Assembly: GCA_026874595.1 (NCBI GenBank)
Contig: CM049314.1
Coordinates: forward strand, 65,570,800 to 65,634,799
Reading direction: 5' to 3'
Length of the DNA stretch: 64,000 bases
Source of the DNA: Sipunculus nudus
Taxonomy: Eukaryota > Annelida > Sipuncula > Golfingiida > Sipunculidae
Shown: in pieces, positions 11,917 through 23,368 of the stretch
How the letters are laid out: the number at the start of each line of letters is the position of its first letter
Numbering within the stretch: position 1 is the stretch's first letter
Notes under the pieces: generated by a model
Seen by the model: the letters and a program-made list of their open reading frames with translations, nothing else
Told to the model about the DNA's origin: nothing
The model's database searches: none
Translations under genes and position numbers: made by a program

Positions 11917-12599
11917 CTGAAAAATAATACTTAAAAAAACATACTCAGTCTACCAGCCTCTTGATTTATGACTTCTGATGTCAGGTAGAACAACAAAAAT
12001 TGATACATTATGAAAAAATGAGGGGTCACAGATATGAGGAATTTCGGATAGACCCTGCACTTAGAAAATAAATCGGCGTTTATGCAGTCGCTAGGGTTAC
12101 TACTTCAGGTGTTGCTCGGGTGAAGTCAGAAACGCAAACTTAGTATACCCGAGATAAGAGATAAGATTGGAATCCTAATAAAAATCGTTGGTCTGAAAAT
12201 TATGGAAAATTTACTTTAAGATGAATTAACCTAAAAGCTTAAATGACTGAGACAAACAAGAGAAACTTTGTAAAATTCAGCAGAGTCGCACGGGGCCAAA
12301 TTTGGTTTTTTAACTGTGATATTGGTCAAAACAATATGTTTGATACAATATTTTTGCTACATTAAATGTGTTCATACAACAACGTGTTTGTGGAGAACTT
12401 TATCAAAATAATTATATAATAACCGTTGACTAATTAACTTTGTTTTCATATAACTTTTCGACAGTTTTGACGGGAGACTGCGGTATGTTGTGGTTACACA
12501 CATGTACCGTGCGATATTATCAGTAAATAATATTTATAGATATGATGCTCTCCTATTGAATAACCACTTCCCATGTATACTCATGTATAATTGTTCCAT

Positions 12600-13260
12600 T
12601 TAATTATTTTTTTTGGTAATTTACACCCCCCCCCCCCCCCAGGTTTACAGCGTAAAGGCGTGCTGTGTGAATGAATGTGGACAGGAGGTTTTTCCTTGAC
12701 ATTCATAGATGGACCGTATGTGAGGAGAATGTGACATATGGTCAATCAGGACAGTGCCCTACCAATAATCAGGTGGAAACAGGGCGGCGTCACACAGGCA
12801 TCCCATAAAGATATCATCAATACATGCTAACTCTGAGACGTTTTACAACTTAATATTTAGTCCCAACAAAAACTATAAAAAGGTCCGGAAAAGGGGTCCA
12901 GGCGGCACAAATTGGTCTGAAACCCTCAAATAAGGTTTTGGCGGCTCAGAAAGGGGGGTACTGACCAAGGCTAACCCCCCCCCCCCTACAGCTTCTGCGA
13001 CTAACGAGATGTGCATATATTCACGTTTCTTTCTCAAGGAACAGGTTTCTTGCCTTAAAGCTTATATTTAATTCATCGTTCATAATTTTTCCTCACACCA
13101 ATCTATACTTTATACGTCTGACAATAATGTATAATGTAACTAGTCAAAGATTTTCTAAAATCTGAATGCTCCCGCGTTCTTTACCAGTTTTACGTATGTA
13201 AAAATCATCACTGACTAGATCTTCAAGGTAACACACATACAAGAGAAAACCAAGCAAGTT
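12600..13260. repeat. Homopolymer-bearing repeat, copy 1
   Basis: Contains poly-C runs (12627-12640 and about 12977-12987) and aligns by eye with 60440-61080. Shared text includes 'gtgctgtgtgaatgaatgtgg', 'agaccgt', and at the end 'catcactgactagatcttcaaggta'. A piece of the same right end occurs inverted at about 43755-43860. No coding capacity is recognised. It is probably a dispersed element. Confidence 0.6.
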
Positions 13261-13559
13261 AGAAGAGGACTATGAGATGGACAAACAAGCGTGCGGATGA
13301 ATTAGAGAAAAAAAATCTGAAAAAAATGAAAGATGGGTCGTGACGTCAGCTGAAGAGTACCTTTGATATTATTGTGAACTGACACGGTAACAATTTTTTA
13401 GATTTTTTTTAATATGAGCATTTACTAGGATATATACATGCTTTAAGAACATTATTTATATATACTGGCAAGAATAACTGATTTATTTTAAAAAATTACA
13501 TCCAGTGACATTAATTAACAACATATTAGTAATATTCTTTGAAAAAAAATAATGGCCAA

Positions 13560-14080
13560 ATGAAAGTTAGCCCAACTGTTTCACCTGTTTAATAAAAAGC
13601 TGTCAATGCCGAGCAAATTTTGATTTGACGAATATCCAGCAGTCTTGAAATAAGAAATGCAAAAGTGTGAACTAAGGTATTGGTAGTTAGAGCAAAAAGG
13701 CTTTCATAAATGATAATGCTTACGAAGACCGATAGATAATTAGAGCACGGTTTCAGGAAATTGTTATGGGGGAATGGATGTGTGCGGTCGGATAGAAACA
13801 GGCAGCAAGGGTGATATCGTGGTCCTGTGGCCAGCCCAAAAAAAATGCTCAAAATACTCAAGCCTCGTTGTGGTCGAAACGTCATCCACATACTTGTCGC
13901 AATGGTGCCTGCGAGTGAAGAATGGCATCATGGCTGTCATGAGCCAAATAGACCTAAGCCAGTAAAGCCTTAAACTGACAACAATTTTAAATAAGTATGT
14001 TCCATAGTCGCTAATATTGGCAATCATAGAACTGTGAACGTTACCTCTAAGAGATATCAGCTTACACAACATTATATCGT
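13560..14080. repeat. Paralogous segment of unknown role (downstream of A3)
   Basis: Matches about 44940-45480 in block B ('aggaaattgttntgg', 'ggtcctgtggccagcc'/'ggtctggtgggaagcc', 'ttcatatgttccat' region). Neither strand gives a frame open in both copies, so I call no gene. Its position just 3' of the last recognised A3/B3 exon means it could hold a decayed 3' exon or a repeat. Confidence 0.4.
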
Positions 14081-14260
14081 GAACTATTTATAAAATTCTA
14101 AAGTAAGTCTAATACAGTGGAACATCACGGGATGCACCTGCACACATGTTATGCTGTTACATTGAACATGAATTATATTAATCAGAACGATCAGCACATG
14201 AAACCTTTGTTTATCTGAGGCAGTGTACATAAAAAGATAAGGTGTGCGGTGAATGTGTAC

Positions 14261-14398
14261 CTTTATAGCACTCCGGACCACTTTTACCGAGGAAACATCC
14301 TTTTGTACATTTCCCAGTGAAGATGTCACAAGTTCCATCTAGGCAGCTGTCAGGACACTTTTTGCGACAGTTATTGCCGTAGGTACCGCTTTTACATC
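14261..14398 (-). CDS. A3 138-nt EGF-like exon
   Basis: TTCACAG acceptor, 138 nt, GTACAC donor, phase 1-1, 46 residues: GCKSGTYGNNCRKKC, then SCLDGTCDIFTGKC and GPECYK. It is the cleanest copy of this exon type with B2 40279-40416. Degraded copies lie in A1, B1, B3 and between the 144-nt exons of gene C. Confidence 0.75.
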
Positions 14399-17168
14399 CT
14401 GTGAATAAACCACAGTAAGCATTCCTGGTAAGTGTGAGTCCCTGTCTTTCACATTTAGTCCAAATGTCATAATAGATTACCATGAGGCCTATAAAAAATT
14501 TCCAACGACTGTGACTGAAAAAAAAAAACGTTTTTCTTGCCGAGAAATCTTCTTTTAAATGCTTATAATAATTTCAAATACATTATTTCATTTTCGAATT
14601 AATTCCTTTCTTGTATATTTGATAATTTGTTTGACAAAATATAATTGCTTTTGCTGAATTGTTTCGACGAGTGACTTTGAATGGATTCTTCTCTGTCATT
14701 TTTCGAGTTTACTGATGAACTGTTTAAACAAAGATGAATTCTAATTCTACATATATTCTATGTATTTCTGAAAAACATACGTATCTTTTTGTAGTTTTGT
14801 CTTTTTGGTTTTTCCTAGTCTAGTCTCTTTTTCACAGATGACTTTTGAGTGTGTGTACGAAAATTTGGGTATTTATCGTTTTGTTTGCCAGTTCGAGTAA
14901 TTTGAAATGGCAATATATATATATATAGTGAGTTTTTACACCTGCGTGTGTCTAAAATATCTGAACACCACCTCGATTCTTTAACTTTTGAAAGTAATAG
15001 TGTATATTACTTACGTAAAACACAATTCGGGGGACGAAACCCAGGTTTACAATTGCAGACGCCATTAACCATTCCACAGGTTCGAGTTTCACAGTTTTGT
15101 GAACATTTCCTCTGACATTTTAATCCATAATGTCCAGCCTTACATGATTCACATAAATCTGTTGTTTTCTGACACTGTTCTCCGCAAAATGGAGGGCATG
15201 TCTGTTGGCAGGTCGGAGAGTTGCTATCTTTACAATCTAAAAAAAAAAATAAAACTGATCAACTACACGGCATTGTGTTAAACCCGGATCCCACGGATCC
15301 CGGACTCCGAACCCCTGGGTCCCTAAGCTTTGTAAAGGACCAATACAAAAATATTTATGTTGAAACGTACCAAAATGCATGAGTTTGAGGACTTTTCCAT
15401 TTTGGCTTACCCCAGTAACCACGCTCATATTTTTATTTCTGACACAGCATAAAAAATTAAAACATTGATGTCACAATGTAGAAATGATTATTTGTTTTTG
15501 TTTTAAGTAAAATATATATAATAGTAAGAGAGATTAATTTGACAACATGTGTCACCGGTCGTTGCGGACCTGCGACCGCTGAGATCAGAACACGAACCTG
15601 TTTCGTTTTCCATACACTTTTTTTTCTAAAGTTGAACAACCATAAGATTAAAGTTGGCAATAACATACTAAAGTTATTACCCAGAGGAATTGTTGATTAC
15701 TTGTATTTCAAGAGACGTTAGCTGGGGTACAAGAATAATTATAACCTTAATTTGCTTAACATACATTTTTAAAAAATATGAAGAAAAAAAAAATGTTAAA
15801 ATACAGATACAAAATAAAAACACAATAAGAAAATCAAATGGGTGTTATGCCTGAACATGATGTTAACAAATGAGCAAGATAACGAGCAAAAGGGATCCGT
15901 TGGATCCTGCGTCAGGATCAGTCAGTGTTAATTGCAAAATTATGTTACAAAACAGAATTAGTGTTATGGTTTGGACCGAACATGATATAAAATACGTCTA
16001 AATATGCAATTCTACTTGAATATCTCGACAAATTGACATGAGAGTTTTAAAGAATTATAAATATCTCTTGGGGTCCGGGATCCGGGTTTCGCCGGATCCG
16101 GGTTTGACCCGCTGCCCAACTACACTCCATGCAATTTTTTTTCCTTTAAATTTGCCACGGATAGCCACTGTTTCAAACTTGCAAATATGGCTATCATTGG
16201 TCAGAATGTTTTGGATTACCTGCCTTAACCCTGTGATATGATATGCTGCAAAGCCTATCTTTGAAACAAATGGGTGTAAGGAGAAAAATGTATGAGGAAT
16301 GCAGTTGACCATTAACAACTCAAGATTCGTCTTCTTGTATCGTGTAGTGTATTACAACCTAATACAACCCTAATAATTACGAACAATTTCATAAATAAGA
16401 TATGCTGGTAAGGATAATGATGAAAATGCTAAATTAAAAATCCCTCTTTGATTCCCATAGTTCGCCAGATGTCTTCTGTTTAAAATTGATCAAAATTAGT
16501 TCCCGTTTCTGCACATAGTCTGCTAAATCTGACAATTGAATGAATATCCATGAACTATTTTTCAAATCTGAACGTAGGGGGTTCAATAGATATATATTTT
16601 GGAAAAATCAATTTAAAAACTCACCCGGATGATTGTCGGCCTCTCTGAATGAACCTATAAGTAGTAAGGTGAGAAAGGTCTGGCCAGAAGTCATCTGAAT
16701 GATTAATAACAAATTGAACTACGTTCAGTATGACGCGGACAGTATGACGTCATATGACACAAAAAGCCTTTGATAGGTAATGCAAGGATTAGGGGCCAAA
16801 GACATGCCGGATTACGGATTGCCACTGCACCTTAAAAACAAGTAAGTCTTTATGCAGTTGCTCTCTAGGATTACTAGTTCAGACTAGGTCTCGGGTCAAG
16901 ACTGAAGCGCAAACGGTGTATATACGACCACAAGAGAATGTAGGACAAGTTTTAAATAAAGACCAGAATGATCAGAAAGTTTTACTTTATAATGAACTTT
17001 ACTTTACCCTGAAAGCATAAATAACTGAGACAACATATATGTGAAACAGTAAAAATGTACGCCTGACTTATATAAACAAAATAATGACGTCTTATATAGG
17101 GATTGGTGTGCGAAGTGAATGAATGCCACTGGGCTGTCATCCATATACATTTACAAAACATATTTACC
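14261..17168 (-). CDS. Locus A3: EGF-like receptor, 3' exons not found
   Basis: Minus strand: 5' exon ending at 17168 (CAAAG then GTAAAT), signal exon 16625-16694, 222-nt EGF exon 15015-15236, 138-nt EGF exon 14261-14398. All four have intact splice sites and no stops. No 144-nt EGF, TM, microexon or tail exon is visible down to 12300, where A2 begins, and the B3 counterpart also lacks them. If the last donor is not used, the frame reads through KGTHSPHT to a TGA... or other stop at about 14211-14213, giving a short secreted protein of about 160 residues. Alternatively the locus is a 3'-truncated remnant. I favour a truncated gene but cannot exclude a secreted product. Confidence 0.5.
15015..15236 (-). 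CDS. A3 222-nt EGF-like exon
   Basis: A T-rich tract ending TTTAG, 222 nt, GTAAGT donor, phase 1-1, 74 residues without stops. Key stretches: CPPFCGEQCQKTTDLC, GHYGLKCQRKC, NGVCNCKPGFRPPNC. Its one and a half EGF-like units fit the repeating-cysteine array of MEGF-type ectodomains. Confidence 0.75.
16625..16694 (-). CDS. A3 signal-peptide exon
   Basis: Acceptor ATTCAG then ATG. It reads MTSGQTFLTLLLIGSFREA, then DNHP, with a GTGAGT donor. Same 70-nt length and phase as A2. A clear signal peptide. Confidence 0.75.
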
Positions 17169-18270
17169 TTTGTGAAGTAAAGCAGAGACTCACAGAGACA
17201 AACCTGGTTTGAACCGTGGTATTTGGTAAACCTATAGGATTGATTCCCAGGGAATTCTCAATATGTTCTCTACAGTGATTGTGCTAAAGATAAAGTTTAT
17301 TTGCAGTTTTTGCACAATAATACTGTTATAACCGTGACATTAACGTGATTGTTGCGGTGATTTCAATAATTTTATGACAGTTTTGACGGGATAATTTGGT
17401 ACGTTGTGGTTACACATTTGTATTTTATCATTAGTACACAATATTTATTTTTTTATGTGGAACTGATAAAGTAACCACTTGCCATGTTAAACATCAATTG
17501 CCTGACCTATCATAGATTGGCCATTGTTATGTGTAATTATTATCAATAAAGCTTGACTGGGGAAAATGTATTAGAGGGTTATTCCGATTGCCCGAGAAAT
17601 AACTCTGAAAGAATTTTCAAGAAATTCTACTGAAAGATGGGCTACTTCTCAATAAAGAAAAAAATATGACGGATCGGTAAAATTAATCCAGCCAAATTCC
17701 CCCTTTTTCCAGACAACAAACTCACAGTAATTGAGTAATGGACTATATATTTTTAAATATAGTAAATACAGTAAAACTTTACTGTATAAAAAATTCACAA
17801 ATATAGTATGCGCGTCGTCCTGGTAAGCAAATACACAGCACAAGTATATTTAAAACAATGCGGTGCAATTAAAACGTATCGCTTCACACTTCTGAAATGT
17901 GAGAGAAAATATTTTTGGCTATGTTTGTTCATGCAGGTTTTGAACTGGCAAGATGAAATCAATGCTCCCCGGCCTGTTCCAACTAAGATTTAGGGTGGCC
18001 AGGCAACTAAAACGCGACACATGCACAGTGACCACCTGTCAAAAGAGTCTTGCTTGAAAACATGTCATCTGTATGAAGACATTTTAACTTACATGGGTAG
18101 GTAATTGAGCAAGTTTAGTCTTAAGAGCAAGTTCATAAGTACAGGTATATAGGTACAGGTATATTGTAAAATCAATGCAGTGCAATAACAATTTATAGCG
18201 CTTCACACTACTAAAATATGACACAACGTGTTACATGTTTCGACCAATGCCATCAAATATGTATATATTA
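17169..18270. other. Upstream region of A3 and block boundary
   Basis: The first 400 bp still align with the B3 upstream region (48090-48500), including 'gttttgacgggataatttggtac' and 'gtggttacacat'. After about 17600 the homology to B stops. A 75-bp stretch at 17838-17912 recurs at 18150-18226 ('gcggtgcaattaaaacgtatcgcttcacac'-type text). No gene is seen. Confidence 0.5.
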
Positions 18271-18289
18271 ATATAGGTTATTTGCCATT

Positions 18290-19280
18290 GTCCGAATTGC
18301 GCTTAAAATGTTATTTAGAACAGTCAAGGTAAGCCAAATATGCTTTTGACTTCCAATAGCCGACCTTTCTAATAATTTACACTGGCACGCCCACGGAATA
18401 AGCCCAGGAACTTCCTCCATGTCTGAAACTGTGAGCCGCATACAAACTAGCATCGTATCCAAGCGCTGACAAAAACTCCCGAATCTGGAGGCAAAGGCTT
18501 ATTAGCAGAGCCTTTTCCGGTTGTCAAGGCACTCCTAGTTAGCGCAAACGCATTGAGGACAGCCAGTTTATGACATAAGATGTTCCCGTTCATGCGTGGT
18601 AGAGATATTTTTTTAAGGTTCTCTGTTTGAATTGAATAGTTTCGTCCACCGAGTATTGCCTTCTAAACTCAATTGATGAAACGTTTTAACCTGTCGCTAG
18701 AGATGTCTGCGCTCATTTAATGACTCTTCCGTCACCAGTACATTCCCGCGGTAAAAGACAAATGGTTAAAAAAATAAGATTTGAGCGAAGATTTGCACAT
18801 GAGTAACACGGTTTTCCAACAGGTGGGACAATATTGTAAGGAGGATATCAGGTGTAATTGCTAACTTTCTGCTGCAAGGGGTATCGCCAAGGATACGTCG
18901 GATCCCTTTTAGCAAACTCTTTAGTTCAACGTCATTACTCATTGGATAAGGCAAGTTCAATTCAAGATATAATAATTTTCGCGTATTGATGAACTGTGTC
19001 GTACTTCAATGTATACCTAGGAAAAACATTGAAGTGGTTAGTACTGCCCAATAACCCGTTGCGTATAAAAGGCAAGGTAAGTGCGTCTGTAAGTCTCATA
19101 AACCGTTTGTTTCGAGGGGGCATACGTTTGTTGTAGGAAGCATAGCAGTTCACCATCTAGCGACCTATGTAGGCCACCTGAATAATAATAATCTATATAA
19201 TTTATACGCAGCTGGTTTTTTCTAGACAATAATTTACCTGCTTCCGCTCTGAATTGACTTTCTAAATTCCGCACAAGTAT
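18290..19280 (-). pseudogene. Tyrosine recombinase (YR) pseudogene
   Basis: Read on the minus strand with frame changes, the segment follows a tyrosine recombinase from core-binding to catalytic domain. Near 19100-19270: FRAEAGKLL, then YAPSKQTVYETYRRTYLAF. Near 18790-18960: LNLPYPMSNDVELKSLLKG, RRILGDTPC, LAITPDILLTILSHLL. Near 18300-18480: GYDASLYAAHSFRHGG, then SWAYSVGVPV, GYWKSKAYLAYL. The HSFRHGG box, the GYW box and the following YL tyrosine match the R-H-x-x-R...W/H...Y signature, as far as the visible part goes. At least two frameshifts and an in-frame TAA after GVPV show it is dead. Known carriers are DIRS/Ngaro-type retroelements and Cryptons. No reverse transcriptase is seen nearby, so the carrier is undetermined. 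Confidence 0.8.
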
Positions 19281-19599
19281 CTTCGGATATCCTGTTCTAG
19301 GACAACTTTATTTTCTTTGCGGGATTATTTCCTATTAACACATTCGCCGCCAAGCTAAATATTCCCAAAGTGTCAGGTCCTAGGTGTGAAATTCTGATAA
19401 CGAGGGCGTGAAATCAACCTGTTCCTGGGCCATAAAACCTTCCGCAGATGTTATGCACAGACGGATGTTATTACCCTGTTCGGCCTAATTATCTAATTAG
19501 GCCTTCAGCCATTTAAGACTTCAAAGGAGACATGGGCGCGAACACACAGACACACGCGCTCGTATACATGGGCCATGACGCTCAACTGAATTTGACTTG

Positions 19600-21400
19600 G
19601 TGCATATTAATTTTATGTGTTATAAAATCGTCTGTCAGAATAGTATCTGGCTAATGTTAAAAGGGCGGAAAATAAATTTGATATTTTTTTTGGTATTATA
19701 CGTATATTAGAAGATTTAATGGACCTTATTATATGATTCAAAGGAGACTTGCGAATGACCCCCTCCCCTGGGTGTAACATTTGAGGTTCCAAGGAAAATT
19801 TATACAATTTTTACCCTGTCTGTCTGGGTGCTCAAAATCCTTCCTGATCCGCAGAACGCGGAATAAAGATGACCTAATCTAAGGTTTCCAAGAAGATGTG
19901 TCACGGACGTCCCTGGATTTTATCTTTGAAGAGTCTATGGCTATTGGTTATAATGTGTACCCCTGTCTGAATGTTCAAAATTATGCTTCTGGATACCAGC
20001 TTGCAGAATATAGGTCATCATTTTGAATTTGGATGTTGTGTCAGAAGATTTTAGGCGGATACAATTTGTGCCCCATTTGAAATGTATTATAAGAATTAAG
20101 TGATGTTATTTCAGGATTCAAAGGAGACTTGCCAATGACCTCCTTGAACTTTACAATGGAAGGTTCCAAGGAAAATAGATACATTTTGTACCCTGTCTGT
20201 CCTGGTGTCCAAAAATCACGTATACAGTCCTTATGCTTGAAATAATGTCTCCATGACATAATTACAGCTTTCCAAAGAGATTTACCTAAAGCCTCTCTGG
20301 ATTTGCGTTAGAAGAGTTTAGGCCTAATGATAGAATTTGTGCCCATCTGACATTTTTAAATTGTTCTAAATTATGTCTTTTCCTATATCTAACAGATAAT
20401 AGGTCACAGTGCCCCTATTTCATGGTTCCACAAATTTGCCCAGGGACTTCCTAAATGTTCATTTATAAGATTCAGATTCAATTTGTGAACGGAATCAATT
20501 TGTGTCCCATCTGACTGTCTGGGTGCTCAATATCATGTTTTCGGCGGGTATGTCACAAGTTATAGCCCACTTAATTTCCAGTTTCCAAAGAGATTTGCCT
20601 AGAACCTCCCTTGATAATGTGTTAGAAGATTTTAGGTCTTACAGGTACAATTTTTGCCAATCTGACATTCAGGTTGCACATATATTATCTTTTTGCCATA
20701 TGTCGCAAAAGATAAGCCACTAGACCCGTATTTCAGGTTTCCAAAGAGATTTGAGTAGAACCTCCCTTGATATTGTGTTAGAATATTCTAGGCCGGATGG
20801 ATACATTTGTCTCCTTCGTACATTCCGGCGCTTCTCTTGCTTGTCCCCCTGGGCATACTGGTAGCTGAAACGACCAACTGTTTGGCTGAGTAGCACCTGC
20901 GTCTTCGACTCCAACACCAAGGGAGTGCCCAGGGAACAGGTCTAAACACTTCTAACTGGAACAATCGGAGAGCTTAACACATCTTCAATCAGTCAGACTT
21001 TCAGGGTGCTCATATGATACCTTTTATTCCCATAGGTATCTGAATATAGGCCACAGTGACCTCATTTCGTGTTTCCGAGGACATTTGCCTAGAACCTCCC
21101 TGAATGTAATGTTAGAAGATCCCAGGCCTAATGGGTCCAATTTCCCTGGGTGCTCAAAATCATGTTTTCGGCCCATGGGTCGCAGAATATAGGTTACCAT
21201 GACCTCATTTCAGGTATCCCAAAAGATTTGTCTAGGACCTCACTGGAAATACAGTCCGAAGTCTAACACTTACAATTTGTGCCCCATTAACGGAGGACGG
21301 CATGCCAACCGGACGGCCTTACGGCCGGGCAGACGACGGACAAAGGGTTATCGTTAAAGGTCAGATGTCTCTCAGTCAACTAACGATAACAATGCAAGTG
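19600..21400 (+). repeat. Tandem-core repeat element with palindromic end
   Basis: About nine diverged units of roughly 140-165 bp repeat the phrases 'tgtctgggtgctcaaaat', 'gcagaatataggtcac', 'tttcaggnttccaaagagatttgcc' and 'gaagatntaggccta...aatttgtgccc'. It ends at about 21285-21400 in GACGG/CCGGACGG text followed by 'tcagatgtctctcagtcaact', a degraded form of the palindrome seen at 27800 and 28850. Units of this length with a fixed end recall bivalve pearl-type or Helitron-associated elements; that is inference. Confidence 0.65.
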
Positions 21401-22276
21401 AAAATCTAAGATATTGATTTTTTACAACTCGTGGCTTACAGGTACCTTGTCATTAAAAACAAATCACAGTTTGTTAGATATGTTTGTGCACATTCTTACA
21501 AACCTACAATATGCGAAAAAGAATGAGATATAACTCAAGACATAACTCAAGAGGCAGTTAAAATATAGATGCAATTTACACCTGATTTTTGGTAATTCTA
21601 CAGAAAGACACAATGTTTGCATTGATGTGCCGATCAATGTGTACACACACGAGTACTTATGAGTACTCGGTTTCGACTCTCCGGACTAAAGTAATCGACT
21701 TCTCCTTTCAATTTTTTTGTCCATAGCAACACTTGAAAAGCTAACTCAGCACCTGGCTCTCTAGTTTTCATTTGTATACTGATCTTTTCTGTTTTATAGG
21801 TCTGGTTTAACAGATCTGTGACCCAGAAGCTAACATATATGCATCATGTGAAGCAGATCACGTGTTATGCGAGATCAAGAGTGGGCGTAGGTAGTCCTCG
21901 AAAACAGCTTTGTTTGTCAACTACTGTTATCTGGCCCGTATTTCGGCGCCGGTCTTGTCGGTGTCGTCCTTAAAGAAACGTTCGGCGCTAGTCTGGCTGT
22001 GACATCACTCTCCGGGGCTCTCTTTGGAAGCCTCACAATGTTAATAGGTTTGAGATAATACACTAGTAGTGTTTTATGTATTTTCAACCTTGATGAAGCT
22101 GCGTAACGTTTCATACTCTTACTTTCATTTAAACATTCTGTTAAGCTTGTGAAATCGTGTAGCAGATCGCATTGAAGATCAGGTGGTACCTTGTATTTAA
22201 ACTCTTATTTCTCTAAATTTTCCCCGACAGGTCCTGTGTCCAGTTTCATGGTAAAAAATCAGTTGGAGATAAACAG

Positions 22277-22372
22277 TAATGATTCGGGCCGCTCTCTTCT
22301 CAGCAGGCCTAGTTGTGACGTCATATAGCCCCATTATTTGGTGGTCGGGGGCAGGTTACGGCATGCTAAGTG
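22277..22372 (+). pseudogene. SLC16-like exon remnant (TM3-4 region)
   Basis: AAACAG acceptor, then frame MIRAALFSAGLVVTSYSP up to GYGMLSG, with a GTAAGA donor at 22373. Phase 1 at both ends fits joining to block 3, whose first codons complete the glycine and continue MFYTAAYAVVGYYF. Confidence 0.65.
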
Positions 22373-22787
22373 GTAAGAACACATATAACACCGGTACAAA
22401 AATCAGATAAAATATGCCACGTCAAAAAGAGCAAATTGATCTTGATTGCTTGGACTATACGTAGCATTAAATAAGACGTAGTTTTTAAAGTAACTGAACT
22501 CCGAACCATCTCATTATACACTAAAATTGTATAATCTTAGCTAATAGCAGAGTAGTACTGTGTTTTGTTTTAATCTGGTAATTGCACACAATATGCATAT
22601 GATACATCGGTATTTCCAGTGTTTCACAATTCTTAACATTACAATATTAATTTTGAGTTTTGTCGTATTAAATCAATCTTTGCTCAAGTAATCAGGCTAG
22701 ATAGTTTACCTTTTTTGTATATGTGCATATGTTAATTCCTTCGACTTCCAGGCTTTAAGTCAATTGGAAACATGTCTCCCGAAATGC

Positions 22788-22829
<42 letters not shown>
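22788..22829. repeat. (TA)n microsatellite
   Basis: An uninterrupted TA run of about 40 bp in the presumed intron of the SLC16-like pseudogene. Confidence 0.9.
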
Positions 22830-22831
<2 letters not shown>

Positions 22832-23368
22832 CGCTCTTTTTTATTAATAAGTCTGTGATATATTTATTTATGCCTTACCTTTAACATAAAAACTACAATA
22901 CCCTTCACAATGGCGGGTCATGCGTAATGGCTCGAGCGCTAGTCGCTGTCACGGTTGTTCGTTTATATCCCGTTATTAAGGCCAAAGCATTTATTGCATG
23001 GATGAACAATCTTCACCCAAGAATGACTATGTACTGGGCATGAGTCTCAGGCATAATGAAGAACGAATAACCTTCTGCCCTATTACGACTGCTTGTGTTG
23101 TATCCTCCCCAAGAGGCCGAGAAAAGAATAAACGGGCCGAAAAGACTAGAAAAGCAAAGTGTGTAGTCCGATGAAACAGACATTGTCGGTGATATTTCTG
23201 TTTCAACACATACTGTACCTCTGTAATATCTCAAAGATAATAAGAATCCAGAATCCGAATTCTATGCTTCACTTGGTTAAAAAATATGCAAATTGTATTT
23301 TACTCTTCATTCCCCAGATAACAGAAAGGCGACGGTCTACAGTTCCTAATAATCTTTTGTCGGCGCAG

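Larger units (their letters stand above)
9519..12300 (-). pseudogene. Locus A2: EGF-like receptor, TM exon deleted
   Basis: Readable parts on the minus strand: signal exon 11847-11916, 222-nt EGF exon 11120-11341, 144-nt EGF exon 10423-10566, microexon 9891-9915, tail exon 9519-9695. Relative to B2 the TM exon is gone (deletion of about 1.3 kb near 9970-10005). The 138-nt EGF exon is also gone, and a SINE sits nearby. Without the TM exon the phase changes, so microexon and tail cannot be read in frame. The tail acceptor is AC instead of AG, and the 5' exon donor near 12270 has changed from GT to TT. A secreted product from the first three coding exons cannot be excluded, but pseudogene is the better reading. 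Confidence 0.75.
1..17560. repeat. Segmental duplication, copy A (loci A1-A2-A3)
   Basis: Seen: this stretch aligns by eye, in the same order and orientation, with 29226-48500. Anchors are 1-120 with 29226-29345, 1203-1216 with 30739-30752, 4990-5170 with 33160-33310, 6831-6900 with 34834-34903, 9519-9695 with 37483-37659, 11120-11341 with 41232-41449, and 15000 with 46750. Copy A probably starts left of the window. Relative to B it has gained a direct-repeat insertion (1759-2284), a GCGAC-rich insertion (about 2955-3530), a SINE (about 10600) and a homopolymer repeat (12.6 kb). It has lost a TM exon and an EGF exon from locus A2. The copies differ at many positions, so the duplication is not recent. 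Confidence 0.85.
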
